Shown here: one piece after another, positions 24,459 to 35,850 of the stretch
Layout of the letters: the number at the start of each line of letters is the position of its first letter
Numbering within the stretch: the first letter of the stretch is position 1
Assembly: GCF_036785885.1 (NCBI RefSeq)
Contig: NC_092312.1
Location: 27,022,001-27,086,000, forward strand
Origin: Coffea arabica
Lineage: Eukaryota; Streptophyta; Magnoliopsida; Gentianales; Rubiaceae
Length of the DNA: 64,000 nucleotides
Reading direction: 5' to 3'
Notes under the pieces: model-generated
What the model was told of the DNA's origin: nothing
The model's input: the letters and a program-made list of their open reading frames with translations, nothing else
The model's database searches: none
Translations under genes and position numbers: made by a program

Positions 24459-26066
24459 TTCTTTATTTTCGAGTTTGAAACCATGAACGAGTAAGTTGCC
24501 TCATATATTATTCAGTTTCAGTGAAAGCAACTTCGACCTTAGGCGTCTTCTTTGGTTGTACATGCATATTATGCTCTCTCTCTCAATCTATTTTGTTGTC
24601 ATAAGGAGTTCTCGAGCATGCCAAGCATTAGACATGTAAATCAGATCTTTAAGTGATTGCCAGGGCTAAAATTCACTGCAAATTAGTCTGACATGTATCT
24701 TCGCTCAGATGCATTGAATCACATTCCCTTTGATGGTTTCCATTTTTGGTGGATTTATGTTTCTTCAGACCAAGCAAATGTTCTTCGTTTAGCACACATT
24801 TTTGTGGATTGGAAAATTGAGCAATGGGGTTTAATCCCTATTCTCAACTACACTACGCTTAATGGTTGCGAGACAAAAGAATTGCTCAACTTGGATCTGA
24901 AACTTTTCACTTGTTACATGACCAGATTCGTAACTCGATTATGGATGATTCACCAAGATCTAAAGAAGTAGTACAAAACAGTGCAGCAGTTAGTGAATTT
25001 TTGTTTTGGGTATACACAATATTATATAAAGCTATCCTCGTCTACGCATCATGGCTATTACATATATAATAGATTAGTTGTGAGTCTCTTTTGATAAATT
25101 TAAAATTTTTAAATTTTTTGATATATGTATTGTGAATAACTAAAATAAATATGAAATTTGATTATAGGTTGATACTATTATACTCTATAGAGTAGAATGT
25201 AATGTATAGCGAGAGATAGTGTAATGAAATAGGGAGTGATAATGTGGCATAATAAAAAAGATGATAATAAAATGATGATATGTGGTTGCCCTAACAAAAA
25301 ACTTATTCTTCAAATTTTCCTCATTCCATGACATATTTTTATTGCTAATTAATGCAAGTTTTTTTTGGCTTAATAAGACCAAAGAAAAATTGCAGTTTTT
25401 AATTAAAATAAGAAACAAACAAGTTAGCTTTAAATAATTTACACTACAACTTATAATCGTCCACGAATTATGGTTAATTTCCACTATATATATGTCTACG
25501 CATGCACGCACACTTATCTCTCCCATTTTATTTTTTTTATTATAATATTTGAAAGATCGTGACTTATGTTAGTAACTAACAATTATAATCATAAGTAATT
25601 ATTGAATAGCTTAGACTTATATATATATATATATATTTTTATTCCATTAAATTCTCCTCATATTTTGTGTAAAATTTAAAATTTTTTTATTATGAACATA
25701 ATTATATACATGGGTAGGTGATTCGTAGAGAGCGAGTATAAATGATAAATCTCGAATTTGAATTCTTCTACTTATACTAAAAGTGTAAAAAAAAAAGAGA
25801 GAGAGAGAGTGTGTACCTTACTAAAAGAAAAAGAAAACAAAACCCAAATTCCCAAAATACAAGAGCAACAAGGGTTCTTTAGCGGACACGTGTCTCAACC
25901 AAAAGCAGTAGTACTCTAATTCCATCCCTCCACAGGTTACAGACTACACTCCCCATTTCCACAAGCTGAATAGTGAAAACCCCAACCCGAAACATTCTCA
26001 ACTGAAAACAAATTTCGTCATTTACTTCCCCGCTCGAGGCTTCCGGTAACCGGCGAACAAAAAAAT
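24459..26066. other. Intergenic between TERT and OSCP
   Basis: TERT 3' region followed by very AT-rich DNA, with a short TA run near 25619-25637. Open frames at 24693-24971 and 24866-25069 overlap in different frames and match nothing I recognise. At 25716-25790 lies a short SINE-like piece (see separate entry). The OSCP promoter and 5' UTR occupy the last few hundred bases. Confidence 0.5.
25716..25790 (+). repeat. SINE-like fragment, copy 1
   Basis: Contains 'gagtataaatgataaatctc' followed by 'cttctacttatactaaaa' and an A-rich tail. A related segment lies at 55538-55612 ('gtataagtgagatatctcg', then 'caacttatactaaaaa'). The tRNA B-box-like 'tctcgaatttgaattc' suggests a tRNA-derived SINE remnant. 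Confidence 0.4.
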
Positions 26067-27195
26067 ATGGCGGCTGGACGATTGCGATTTACCTCTCTCC
26101 TCCGTACCCTTTCTTCTCCCGCCTCCGCCTCCTCCGCTGCCCGGAGATCTAGTTCTTTCATCAGTCCCCAGGTACCAAGTCCTTTGTTCTACACACATTT
26201 TGTTTTCTATGCATCACTTATTTTTTATTGTTGTGATTTTGTTTTCATGTATCCTATTCTTGTAAAACTATTTCGTTATTAGTTGTACTTTTTGTATCTT
26301 AGATGATGAAGAAATGCTGCAAATTTAATAGATTTGAGAGTTGGCTTCTATGCGAGATTTAGTCAAGAAAACAAAACCCTAGGTTTGTTTAAGTTTTTTT
26401 TTTAAATTTAATTTCTTTAATCGTAGAAATTGAACTGTTGCCACTGGTAGTTTTCCTTTTTCTTTTTTTTTTTTTTAAAAAAAGCAAATATTTAATTTTT
26501 TGTGGCAAAGTCATTTTCTGTTTCTCTTGATGTAGAGTCGTAGATTGCTTATGCAATATTTGTTGATCTGCCTGCTGAGTCCCAAATACTAGAAAAGAAT
26601 GAAATAAGTAAGAAAGTAATGTTTGATCGTATCATTCTGATTTTAGAATCTATTGGAGGGTATTTTTGAGTTGATTTCAGAAGTGAGATGTTTGTGACAT
26701 GTGGATGTGGGATTCTTCTTACCCAACCATTGTCTTTGTTCTTGCAGCACTCGAGGAGTTACGCGGCTGCCGCTGCTCCAAAGGAGCAGAAAGTGAAGGT
26801 AAGCAAATTTTATTGCACTAGGCTGGTAATTTTTTTTGGTTCTTCGACATCTTGATTTAGTTTCGTCTTAATGGCTTGTTGCTCTGTCAATGATCTGTTA
26901 GGTACCTGTGACGATGTTTGGGCTTTCTGGAAATTATGCCTCAGCTTTGTACATTGCAGCTGTGAAAGCAAATGCCTTGGATAAAGTTGAATCTGAGATT
27001 TCTGACCTTATTGAGGCAACAACGAAGAGTCCGACATTTTCTCAGTTTATGAAGGATTTGTCAGTACCAGCGGACAAAAGAACAAGGGCTATACATGTTA
27101 TTTGTGAGGAAGCAAAATTTTCTGATGTTACCAAGAACTTCTTATGTAAGATGCACGGCCTGTAACTCAATCTGAAAATGCTGTGGGTTTTTTTC

Positions 27196-27228
<33 letters not shown>

Positions 27229-30200
27229 CTGGTAAAGGAAAGGAAGCAGTCAAGATCAGGAGAGTAAATGAATTAGAGTGTTCTGGGGAAGAATTTATGT
27301 TGTCTTCTCTAAGATTTGGTCAATTCACTATTTATCTTGTTCAAATTTGCATTGGCTTTTTCATGCAACTGTTAGAACAACTTGGATTATTCATGTCTTT
27401 CCTCTTTTTCCAATTAACAACAAAAGGCAGGCCTGTGGAGGCTGCTAATGGCACTTTCTTTACCATTCCTATTTCCTCACCAGCCAAATGAGGTATTTGA
27501 ACCGTCTCTGGCCTTCTTTATTAACTTCACTGTTTCCTCTTGGTCTTCCTTTCCCAAATTCATGGCCCTTGTTGATGTTCCTGAGTCTCTGCTTGCTTAG
27601 AAGCAGGAGCCTTGATGCATAGTTTCTTGGTGAGAATTTGTAGGTTGAATAGTGCTTGAATTTTTGGATTAGGGAAATTTTCGGAGTTTTGAACTTACTG
27701 CTGGACCATGTTGATGAATGTCACTTGACATCATTAGTTGAGCCTTTCTCTGCTTTTTAGAAGATCTGTTTTGACTTTGATATCTTATTGTACTGATGCT
27801 AGTATTCATCTCTGATAGAATAGACACTGCTTTATCTCCTTGCTTTTCATCATATGGAATTTACATGCTTGGTTGTGCTTTTTTCTCCCATTTATGAGAT
27901 CACCATCATATATTTTCTTGGATGAACCCACCTATCTTCTTGTGTTCTTCCTGATACTTATATGTTGATTGAACTAGTTATGTAACTTTAGGTGTTTGTG
28001 TTATAAAACTCAATTTAATGGTTTAGAAGAATAGAAGTGTTCCTCTGGAAAAAAAACTTGTCTGCTCATGTTTCTCTCCTTGATTTACTATTTTTCTGAT
28101 GTTTGAATTATACCTTTAATTCATCAAAAGGGTCTATCGTGATTCTTGCTTTCTGAAAGAGCCTACAGCAATTTCGTGCTGAAAGACTTCAATTTTATGT
28201 CAACTACCTATGCAGTGGAAAATTTGTGCTTGAATACTACCATAATTGGTAGATTACAAGCCTGTTAAATAACTAAATATTTATTTTCAGTTCAAAAATT
28301 TTCTATTTTTGCAGCTGGATGCTTGATTTGTGCCTAAACTGATTCCTGCAATTGGTATAAAGCTGTTGATCTTGTACTTATCCTTGGTTTCATTTATAAC
28401 AGTTGTTTTAGCTGAAAATGGGAGGCTGCAACAACTAGAAAACATAGCAAAGAGGTTTACAGAGGTGACCATGGCTCATAGGGGAGAAGTCAAAGCCATT
28501 GTAACATCAGTCATTGTAAGTTCTTTGTCATGGGAGTCTAATTCATATAACAAACATATAATCTGGCATATGCATATTTGTGGTATCTGTATAAGAAGGA
28601 TGTGGTTTCCTTTTCAAACCAAAGTACTTATGTACTGACCACTAGTTAATGAAAATTCTCAGGCTAATATGTATGTTTTTGCATTTTTAACCCTTTCTTT
28701 TATGTTTTTAGTTTTGCTTCCTTTTGGGATTTGTAATCGCAAGTATTTTCCTGAAATGGGGTTTCAAACTTACAAGGCATTGCCTTCCTTGGAGGTTTAG
28801 ATTATAGAATATCTAAATGTGGTCCGAGAACATTTTGCCTTTCTGCCGGAATATTGTTGTCAACTGTCTAATAAATATAGTACTCCTGGTGATGAAACTA
28901 CTACAGTTTTTTCCTGATTTTACCATAGTTTTGAAGGCTATTTGCATCGGTGGTTCATATTGAATGGAACCTATGATTGCTAAAGTTTTAAATGTCTTAA
29001 TTTTCTAGACATGATGAAGTGCTTTGTGACTTTGAAAAGTAGAATATTTTTCTTAGTGAAGTTGGGGCCATAACAGGGAACATATTGAGCAATAAGTTTA
29101 AGTTTTTTTTTTCCTTGTAGCATTTCTATTTTATTGAAGGAAGATCATTGTACTTCGGCTTTTTATGATTTGTTTAAGAGATTAATGTATGCTATAGAAC
29201 AGTGAGAGTTGCATTGGAACACTCTAAAAGGCTATTCAGCATTTGAGTTGCATTATGTGGGTTGCATTGACCAGAGTGCATCGCCGTAAGGATATCCAGA
29301 AAGTTGTTGCATACTTGGGATAGCAATTGGTTTCTGTATATTATCTATTGAAGTTTACCCTTCTGAAATTCTTCTTTCCCACTTATGTCTTGAAGAAGCC
29401 AAGTTGGTGCTTATGTACTAATGTTCTTCAAATATCTTGTTTCCCTAATGTTGGTGCCGCAAATACGGCATGCATTGAGTGCTTGCTGCTAACAAGAGAT
29501 AGATGCTACTTATCGTTGGTGTTTTGCAATCATTTTTGATATCTCTAGATAACTGATATAGTTAATATCTAATTTTGTTTTTTGCATTTGGATAAATGAG
29601 TAGATTTCTGCAGAATAAAGTTGTATGCAGCTTTTAAGGTGCAATTGCTGGTATTTCTTCATTACACAAGGAATTGTCCAGCATAATTCTACCAATTTTA
29701 CCTTATGAAACTTGAGATCATACTGATAATTCACGAGCCAACATGAATTTTTCTCACAAAAATATGAATTTGTCTTTCAATTTCTGTATGTTTCTAGTGT
29801 CCTGCCAAACTTTACTCTTGATGAGCTAAAGCCAGCTAGAAATTTTCTGTCTTCAATTCTTATAAGGATTCTGAATTATTAGTTATTCTTATTCTGCGAC
29901 TCCATTTAGTTTGAAATTTTCGCTGTCAAATTATGTCAATTTCTGCTTGGGTTCTTTGATCAAGCTGCCATAATAACCTTACCCGTTCGATAAAAAGAAA
30001 GCTAAAAAGAGCAAATGGATATCCTGTTTGATGTTGTCTGTTCTTCACTATGGTCAATTGGTCCAGAAATTAGTAAAAGACCATTTGATATTGCTGTTCA
30101 TGTTTATAAGCTCTTGTCTTGTGCCAGCCCCTTCCACCAGAAGAGGAGAAAGAACTGAAAGAAACACTTCAGGATGTTATTGGACAGGGGAAGAAGGTGA

Positions 30201-30435
30201 AGCTTGAACAGAAGGCAAGTTTGTCTTTCCAAACTTTCCGATATTGTGGAACTGATGACTCCTCCTGTTCTTTCCTTGGGTAATATTTTGAATATTTTGT
30301 GGTCCATGCCAGATTGATCCCAGCATTCTTGGTGGCCTTGTGGTGGAATTTAGTCAAAAGGTTTTTGACATGTCTATAAAGACAAGGGCTCGTCAGATGG
30401 AGAGATTCCTGCGTACTCCCATCGACAGGATCTGA
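26067..30435 (+). CDS. ATP5: ATP synthase OSCP (delta) subunit, mitochondrial
   Basis: OSCP links the F1 head to the peripheral stalk of the mitochondrial ATP synthase in the inner membrane. Exons: 26067-26171, 26748-26798, 26902-27145, 28403-28515, 30128-30214, 30313-30435; 723 nt, 240 residues, the usual plant length. The first ~40 residues (MAAGRLRFTSLLRTL...RSSSF) are rich in Arg, Ser and Ala with no acidic residue, as expected for a mitochondrial presequence. The mature part shows the family pattern: VTMFGLSGNYASALY near the start, NFLFVLAENGRL and AHRGEVKAIVTSVI in the middle, PLPPEEEKELKETL, then EQKIDPSILGGLVVEF and MSIKTRARQMERFL at the end. The exon 5 donor must be GC (AAG/GCAAGT), a classic GC-AG intron. 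Intron 1 contains aaaccctag, a telo-box-like motif common near housekeeping genes. A polyadenylation signal candidate, AATAAA, lies at 30573-30578. No break is seen. Confidence 0.95.
27198..27227. repeat. (TG)n microsatellite in OSCP intron 3
   Basis: About 15 TG units shortly after the exon 3 donor. Confidence 0.95.
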
Positions 30436-31461
30436 AGCTGCTGCAACTTCTCAGGGCCCTTAAACTCCTCATTTCTCTGCTATTTCCTTAATTGACTTGA
30501 AGAAAATTTCAAATACCTCATCCTCTTGCTTTGGCCGATGTATTTTCTTTGTTTCGGAAGTGCCTGATTGCAAATAAATGGTACCATATACGCGGAATAT
30601 TTTGTATGCACCGCTTTTTGAGATTATAAATTGCAGGTTAGCAGGTCCAACTGTGTATGATTGTTCTCTTTTAAAAGGATTTGTTGCATTCTTTCTACTT
30701 CTTGTTTGGCTTTCTGAACGTTTTGCTGTATGAGACAGTTGATGAGGTTTTATCATGCTATTAGTAGCTTGCTTTTCATTGGGGGTAGCCAGATGGTACC
30801 ATCTATGTTGGACAAATTGTGGTGGCAAGCTCTGTTTCTTGAAATGAATGGCCAGCGCTGCTCCTTTTATTACATTGGGAGTGAAGTTGGCACTAAGCCT
30901 GTATGTAGATCATGGCCCATGCCATCCATAGTCATGGCCTTCCACCCTAGGATCGAAATCAACCACATGAAGCAGCTTGTTATGGCCTTATTGTTGCTAG
31001 TACTACTTGGTCCTTAGTACAGAAGGGGCCAGTGTTTCTTTCATGGAAATTTACTGGATTTGGTGGTTCTGCAGTAGATAGACACTAATGGCTATTTCAC
31101 CATGCAATGCAAACTCTCGTATAACAAAATGTAAATATTAGCATAGAATAGCATGCAAGAAAATAACAGTTTTTATCTCTTGTTGAAATTTGTGTCCAAA
31201 ATTGAGTCCCAGTGATCCAAATTCAAAGTTATCAATAACACACGATGATGAATCTGGATCCAGTCTATTCAAATTATCTCATTCGTACAAGAACATCTTA
31301 TTTGTTCTTTGCATCTCTATCGGAAGTGAGAAGAAGCAAGAAATGGAATTATATCATGATCGACGTCTGACATGCAATGTTTTCGTTGAGAATTAAGCTG
31401 CCCTGATGGCAGCAAGCACAACACAACTCGTCTGGTGGGGTACCTGAAAAGGAATGGGCTC

Positions 31462-31482
31462 ATTATTATTATTATTATTATT
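31462..31482. repeat. (ATT)n microsatellite
   Basis: Seven ATT units in intergenic DNA downstream of the OSCP gene. Confidence 0.9.
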
Positions 31483-33066
31483 CTGTTTAAGAAATGCTCA
31501 TAAAATTTACTAAACCAAAGTTGCTAATTGTTTGAGGATGAAGTGTTTTGCATTTTTTATAATTTTAATTCGAAATTTTCGGCCCTTTTCTTTTTATAAT
31601 TTGTCGAATAAAATAAGGTGCTTTTGTCAGTACTATTTAGTAATTGGTAAGGGCTATGTTTGTCTAATTTTAAGAAATTTGAGGGTCTATATATTAATTT
31701 TTACTTTAAACCGAGCCCGATTGCCTCTGAATCTTTTTGAACCAGATTTCCCTTTGCACTTGTTCAAACACAAACAAAGTTTTCACCAGATTTATAACAG
31801 GGCTTAATGTCAAATACCGGAAAGTCATCAAATACCTTGACATTTCCCTCGATTTGGACCCATGAAAAGCAATATTCTTTAACTATCATCCACATTATTG
31901 GTTGAGGACGTGCGTTTTTCCAAGAATTCACTGTGTATACTCTTAGATATATCACCAATAACTATTTGCTTTTCTTTTTTTTGTTGAGAGTTGTACATCA
32001 AGATCATCAAATTCACTTAATCTCGCTTCTTTAAAAAGTAATTAACTCTTGTAGTTGCTTTCCAAGTGATGAAGCCTACTTTACTAGTGACATGGCCTTT
32101 TCCACTCAATTTCTTCCAAGTAGAAAACATGTAGTGATAATTTTACTCTTCATCATGATACGAGAAAAAAAAGCTCTCTGTTTGCTTCAACTTTAACATC
32201 AAGTGCCAATAAATAATTTTGGTCCTCAGAATCCATTAGCCAGGAGGTGTTCGTGAGTTTCTTGATTTGACTCTTGAGCCCCACCCCTTTCTCTTTTCCC
32301 GTCTTCCCCCTTTTGTAGCGCTTAGAGTTTTCCTTAAATCAAAGCAAGAAAGTTATTATCTCTTTAGAGTGATTGAGAGATTGATAATTAACTTGGAAAC
32401 AAGCTCTGCTGTAACCTCCCCAATACTTTTTTTGAAGGGTTCTGATGGGAGAAAATTGTATACATCCTCCTATTCATTTTCAGTTCTTACCCAAAAAAAA
32501 AAAAAATCCAAAATATACGATATCTATCTGTTTGTATTTGCAATCATTGGGTTGCACGAGACTTCTAAGCATAATTATGTTCATGGCATTTCCCATTTAT
32601 CAAATTGTAAATGCCACTCATTGTCCAGGGCATAATCCAACGCATTGCTTTTTGTCTATTTTTGGGAAGTGGCATTATGTAATTTCCTCTCTTTTGGGAT
32701 AGAAATTAGAAAGGCATAATCTAACTAATGATGTGCCGAATGTATATTCTCCCCCCTCTTTTACCACTTTTCATATAATGGCGGGGTTGACATGAACATC
32801 CACTCGTTTATTTGACCTAATAAATCTACTTGTTTGGAATCAAAACGTAATTATCTCTTGAACATGTGTCTCTTTCTCCTTCGTTCCCTTTTACCACTTC
32901 CTACACAAAATCAAATGCCAAATATATACTAGGTCTTGCTCGAGTCCCCGTTTTGATGGTAACTCTTATTCAAGACACCTAGAAAAATGAGAAAATATGA
33001 TATTAACAATAAGACGGAGGAGGAAGTCAATGTATAAATAAGTGCACTCGCTGCATTTCAAAGGTG

Positions 33067-33207
33067 ATGGAATATCGGGGCCGCTCGGACGGCTGGAGAA
33101 TATTAAGGAGGTTGGTTGTCCAAATCAAAACGTCAATTGATTTTGAAATATTGCAGCTTTTATTAGCTGAACGCCCATGGTTTCCAACATGGCTCGATAA
33201 TGGTTAG
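33067..33207 (+). CDS. Small ORF of 46 residues, unproven
   Basis: ATG at 33067 opens MEYRGRSDGWRILRRLVVQI and runs to a TAG stop through a basic then hydrophobic stretch ending RPWFPTWLDNG. A TATA-like 'tgtataaata' lies 36-27 bases upstream, so the start codon would be very near any transcript start. The local composition is less AT-biased than its surroundings. A GT at the end ('aatggttagt') could instead be a splice donor, making this a first exon. I do not recognise the peptide; chance occurrence is quite possible. Confidence 0.2.
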   Translation: MEYRGRSDGWRILRRLVVQIKTSIDFEILQLLLAERPWFPTWLDNG

Positions 33208-35743
33208 TTTCAATTGCACGTTTTAGTTGCATGTGTTTTTTTTTTACATGTATTATGCAAAATTAAATCTATTTGCGTAAAATTGTTCCAACAACCATTT
33301 CAACCCTCATTCTAGAATCTGTATACAGGCGAGTGCCGATTTCTATCAGCATGATGGATCGATCGTCAATCGCTATTTCCGATTCCATGAAGATTTTTTT
33401 CAAGAATTGACTAGATTGACAGTGAGGTAAATATCATTTGTTCAACACCATGAAAGAGAAATCCTGACGTGTTATCCCTTCCATGGCAATGCAAATCTGC
33501 ATTTTCCGATGGAGGATTAGGTAAGGAATGGAAATTCAGAAAAAGAAGATCAGCCTTAACGGCCGGAGAAAGGACCGTGATGTTTGTGATTTGTGAGATA
33601 TATGCAGCGTAGCAAAAATGTCCTGTCACTATCCAAGCTGAGTAGATATTCGTAAATTGCAAGTAAAACAATTTAACTGCAACCCAAAAAAAATCAGAAA
33701 TTATAAGCAGGAAAGAAAATGTCACTTGTGAATAATTAAAATATCCAACGGTAGTTCTTGGAATTAGATCGAGTATTGATAAATTAAACATCATCAGTTA
33801 AATAACTACACACTTGGGATATTTCTTGTTTTTCAAATGCAAACGTGAATCACAATTAGGACCGAGGGATACAATAATCAAATAGCTAGAAGGATGAATT
33901 GTCAACTCTAATTTGAATGCATCACCTCTTTTTTTTTTTTTTTTAAATTTCAATACATCACATGAATTTGCCGAATAGTTGTTGGCTGCAACCATCATTT
34001 AAGCCCTTCAATCTTGAATATAAAAACACCATTGAAATTGTCATTCTCAAGTCTTTGTCTGCCATTTTATGTTTATTTCTGTTTTTTTTTTAAACAAAAA
34101 AAAAATTTGCTTTCGTTTGTCTCTTGTTATATTATTCTCAATCTATTCATGCACTGAACACATTTGTAACTACTGTTAATTCTAACGTAAAGTCATGATT
34201 ACACATAAGGAAACACATTTGTATTCCTTCATCAGAACTCATAAGTTCGTTATGATGTCTTCTTTTTGAAGGATTAGAGTTGGTGCCAAAAGGGGTCAAT
34301 ATTTAACAGCTATTCAATATATGAATTAAATTCTTGCTGAAAACACTGATAAAATATCCATCTGTCGACAGGTGTTTTGCTTAAGAATTGTGTAATCTCT
34401 AACGAGAGAGAGAGACATGCCTTGAATGTTTCTTTCATTCTTCATGTAATAAACAAAGACATTTATAGTCTAGATGTTGCCCACGCGTGGCCATGCTATT
34501 TGTACTTTTACAAAAAAAAAAAAAAAAAAACCCTAGTTCTAGTAGTAGTAGTATTTTGCAATAGAAGTACTTCTTGTACTATAGCTTTCTTTCCCTCTCT
34601 TGCCAGAATCTACACTTGAGACACAAGTGTGTAAAAGGAGAGGGAAGAAGTCTTCATGAAGTGGTAATGGTGATGATGACAGTGATAGTTGTGGGGTTTG
34701 CTTAAATTATGAACGTGTGTTAAGACATGAGGGAAATGAGATTATACACTTAGCAGGCATCCCATTATGCAACACACACATTTACCATTTGTGATTGAAA
34801 TTTGTCAAAAAAGATGGCAGGATAATTGATAGGGGGGGTTGAATATGTACTCAAACTTTAATTTTTTTTTTGTACCAATTAATTCTCCATTACCAAAATA
34901 AATAGCTACCTAGAAAATAAATGGAAACATGGAAGGACACGTATAGATCAAAAAAGATGGAACCTAAGCTTTCCGTTTTGTAAGTAAGTGGTGGGAAAAT
35001 ACAGCTAGCGGATTCATTTGAGTAGTGAATTTTCGTTAATAAAGCTTCTTGTGTATTAGGAACACATTTTTCTAATCAAAATATTTTTTTTTATCACGTC
35101 TTTGCTTTACATATATCATTTTACAAAAAGCGCTCCGGTATTATTCTAATAAAATGTTACAAATAATCCGCTCAAACGTTTAAGTCATATTTTTATCAGT
35201 TATTGTACTTCTGAATTGTTACTTTACACTAGATAAATGTCATGAACATGCCTCGATGGCAAAAGATCGATGCCTAGACATAAAATTTTGTGCTAAAGAT
35301 CGCAGAGGGGCCAAATGCTCAGAATTGCCTTCGAAATAAATATTTCAATAAGAGAGCTCGGATTCAGTTGATATTATTACGAAAAAAGTAGAGTTCTAAT
35401 ATAGAACCTAATAATTGTACATACTTACTTTTGAAACAAAAAGAACTTGAAACAGCAAAAGAAGGATAATTAAAGAAGTATTGTTGGTAAACATACTATA
35501 CACTTAGTTAACTCATAGGTGGAGTGGAAAACGGATTGGAGGGGGACCTTAGCAGAATAGAAAGGGACAGTTGGTCTTCTTGTCTTTGACTCTATCCAAG
35601 TCTTTTTCGTTTCATTTTTCTTCACTCACAAGGCAATCATCAAATGTGTATGAGAAATGAGCATATTTTGCTTCCACTTCACATAATCATCTTCATCTCT
35701 ACCTCTCTCTCTTGTTCTTTCTGTATCTTTCTCATCATGTTAG

Positions 35744-35751
35744 CTATATAA
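35744..35751 (+). promoter_or_regulatory. TATA box of the MYB gene
   Basis: CTATATAA follows a CT-rich stretch (a typical plant pyrimidine patch) and lies about 100 bases before the ATG, leaving room for a leader of about 70 bases. Confidence 0.5.
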
Positions 35752-35850
35752 CTTCCTCCCATCTCCGTCAAGCAAGTTGGAAGAAGAAAAATATACTAAC
35801 TTTTGTTTTGCATTGTTTTGGAGTTTAGCGAAAAAAAGGAGCTCTGTGGA

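Larger units (their letters stand above)
30436..35850. other. Intergenic between OSCP and MYB
   Basis: OSCP 3' UTR, then AT-rich DNA with homopolymer runs and an (ATT)n microsatellite at 31462-31482. The minus-strand frame at 33411-33794 and the plus-strand frame at 32267-32635 lack recognisable domains. One small ORF at 33067-33207 is listed separately. The last ~110 bases are the MYB promoter and leader. Confidence 0.5.

Noticed and set aside
24693-25069. A small gene after TERT
   Set aside because: Two overlapping frames, no clear start context, no recognisable family.
33411-33794. Minus-strand frame of 127 codons
   Set aside because: It runs through AT-rich sequence, has no recognisable motif, and I could not build a consistent exon chain.
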